In this document: positions 5,287-5,683 of the stretch, piece after piece
How the letters are laid out: each line of letters begins with the position of its first letter
How positions within the stretch are numbered: the stretch's first letter is position 1
Assembly (NCBI GenBank): GCA_028290595.1
Contig: JAQGJO010000110.1
Coordinates: 1-5,683, forward strand
Length of the DNA: 5,683 nt
Direction: 5' to 3'
DNA from: Hyphomicrobiales bacterium
GTDB taxonomy: Bacteria > Pseudomonadota > Alphaproteobacteria > Rhizobiales > Beijerinckiaceae
The notes under the pieces: model-generated
What the model was told of the DNA's origin: nothing
Database searches by the model: none
Seen by the model: only the letters and a program-made list of their open reading frames with translations
Position numbers and translations under genes: made by a program

Positions 5287-5683
5287 GTGAGTGAGGCAGT
5301 AGCAAACCCTTTCGATGTTCGCCTGACAGCCATCCGCTATGCGGCGCTGGATACGAATCTCTTCGAGTTCCGCAAGCTTGACGGCAGCGCCATGCCGGCG
5401 GTCGAGCCGGGCGCCCATATCGACATCCATCTGCCCAACGGCATGATGCGGCAGTATTCGCTGGTTACCGCCGACAGCGACCCGAACGCCTATGTGGTCG
5501 GCATCAAGCGCGACCGGGCGAGCCGCGGCGGCTCGAAATTCATTCACGACAATCTGCGCGTCGGCACGGTGCTGAAGATCGGCGGACCGCGCAATAATTT
5601 CCCGCTCAATGAAAAGGCCGATCATACGGTGCTGCTGGCCGGCGGCATCGGCATCACGCCGATCTGGTGCATGGCGCAGCGGC
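5287..5683 (+). CDS. Phthalate-dioxygenase-reductase/VanB-like oxidoreductase, N-terminal part (cut by window edge)
   Basis: The open frame covers 132 codons and continues past the right edge. Family members carry electrons from NAD(P)H through FMN to a C-terminal plant-type 2Fe-2S domain and on to a Rieske oxygenase. Visible parts: an FMN-binding beta-barrel with RQYSL (about residues 55-59), the RGGSKFIHD stretch and GPRNNFPL typical of this subfamily, then GGIGITPI, the start of the nucleotide-binding domain. The iron-sulfur cysteines would lie beyond the window. GTG at 5287 is the only reasonable start: an in-frame TAG at 5260 closes the frame upstream, and the first ATG is well inside the FMN domain. 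GGGA at 5273-5276 can act as ribosome binding site, though ACGGG (5271-5275) can pair with CCCGT (5256-5260). It is 45 bp after the second hydrolase with no terminator between, so it should be co-transcribed. Its partner oxygenase is not in the window. Confidence 0.85.
   Translation, partial: MSEAVANPFDVRLTAIRYAALDTNLFEFRKLDGSAMPAVEPGAHIDIHLPNGMMRQYSLVTADSDPNAYVVGIKRDRASRGGSKFIHDNLRVGTVLKIGGPRNNFPLNEKADHTVLLAGGIGITPIWCMAQR

Overview
The window looks like a chromosomal segment from a high-GC alphaproteobacterium, probably Hyphomicrobiales of the Bradyrhizobium/Rhodopseudomonas/Xanthobacteraceae kind. The basis is codon use, the style of the small cysteine-pair lipoprotein, and a RibB protein with a degenerate GTP cyclohydrolase II half (RibBX type). 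No 16S rRNA or other taxonomic marker is present, so this is an inference.

Left part (1-1160): one small gene on the minus strand (129-596) encodes a probable lipoprotein with a clear lipobox, a cysteine pair and a poly-alanine tail. A strong 12-bp stem hairpin at 88-115 follows its stop codon. The rest is non-coding and unusually structured. It holds a diverged ~80-bp direct repeat on either side of the lipoprotein gene (1-80 and 724-802, about 78% identical), a perfect 17-bp palindrome (698-714), a perfect 20-bp tandem duplication (824-863), and three further dyads (886-902, 959-991, 1083-1095). The last three are candidate operators for the operon to the right. No transposase, tRNA, CRISPR array or FMN riboswitch is visible.

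Right part (1161-5683): five genes on the plus strand are closely spaced and probably form one operon. In order they are a RibBX-type DHBP synthase (1161-2318), an alpha/beta hydrolase (2413-3198), a luciferase-like flavin-dependent monooxygenase (3233-4402), a second alpha/beta hydrolase resembling C-C bond hydrolases (4399-5241, ATGA overlap with the monooxygenase), and the N-terminal 132 codons of a phthalate-dioxygenase-reductase/VanB-like oxidoreductase (5287 to the window edge).

Working model (inference): this is a catabolic operon. The luciferase-like monooxygenase attacks an organic, possibly aromatic or cyclic, substrate. One or both hydrolases cleave ester, lactone or C-C bonds in the products. 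The reductase supplies electrons to an oxygenase that may lie beyond the right edge. RibBX raises the supply of the riboflavin precursor that limits FMN for these flavoenzymes. The substrate cannot be read from the sequence. A flavin-precursor gene placed at the head of a flavoenzyme catabolic operon is the most interesting part of the window.
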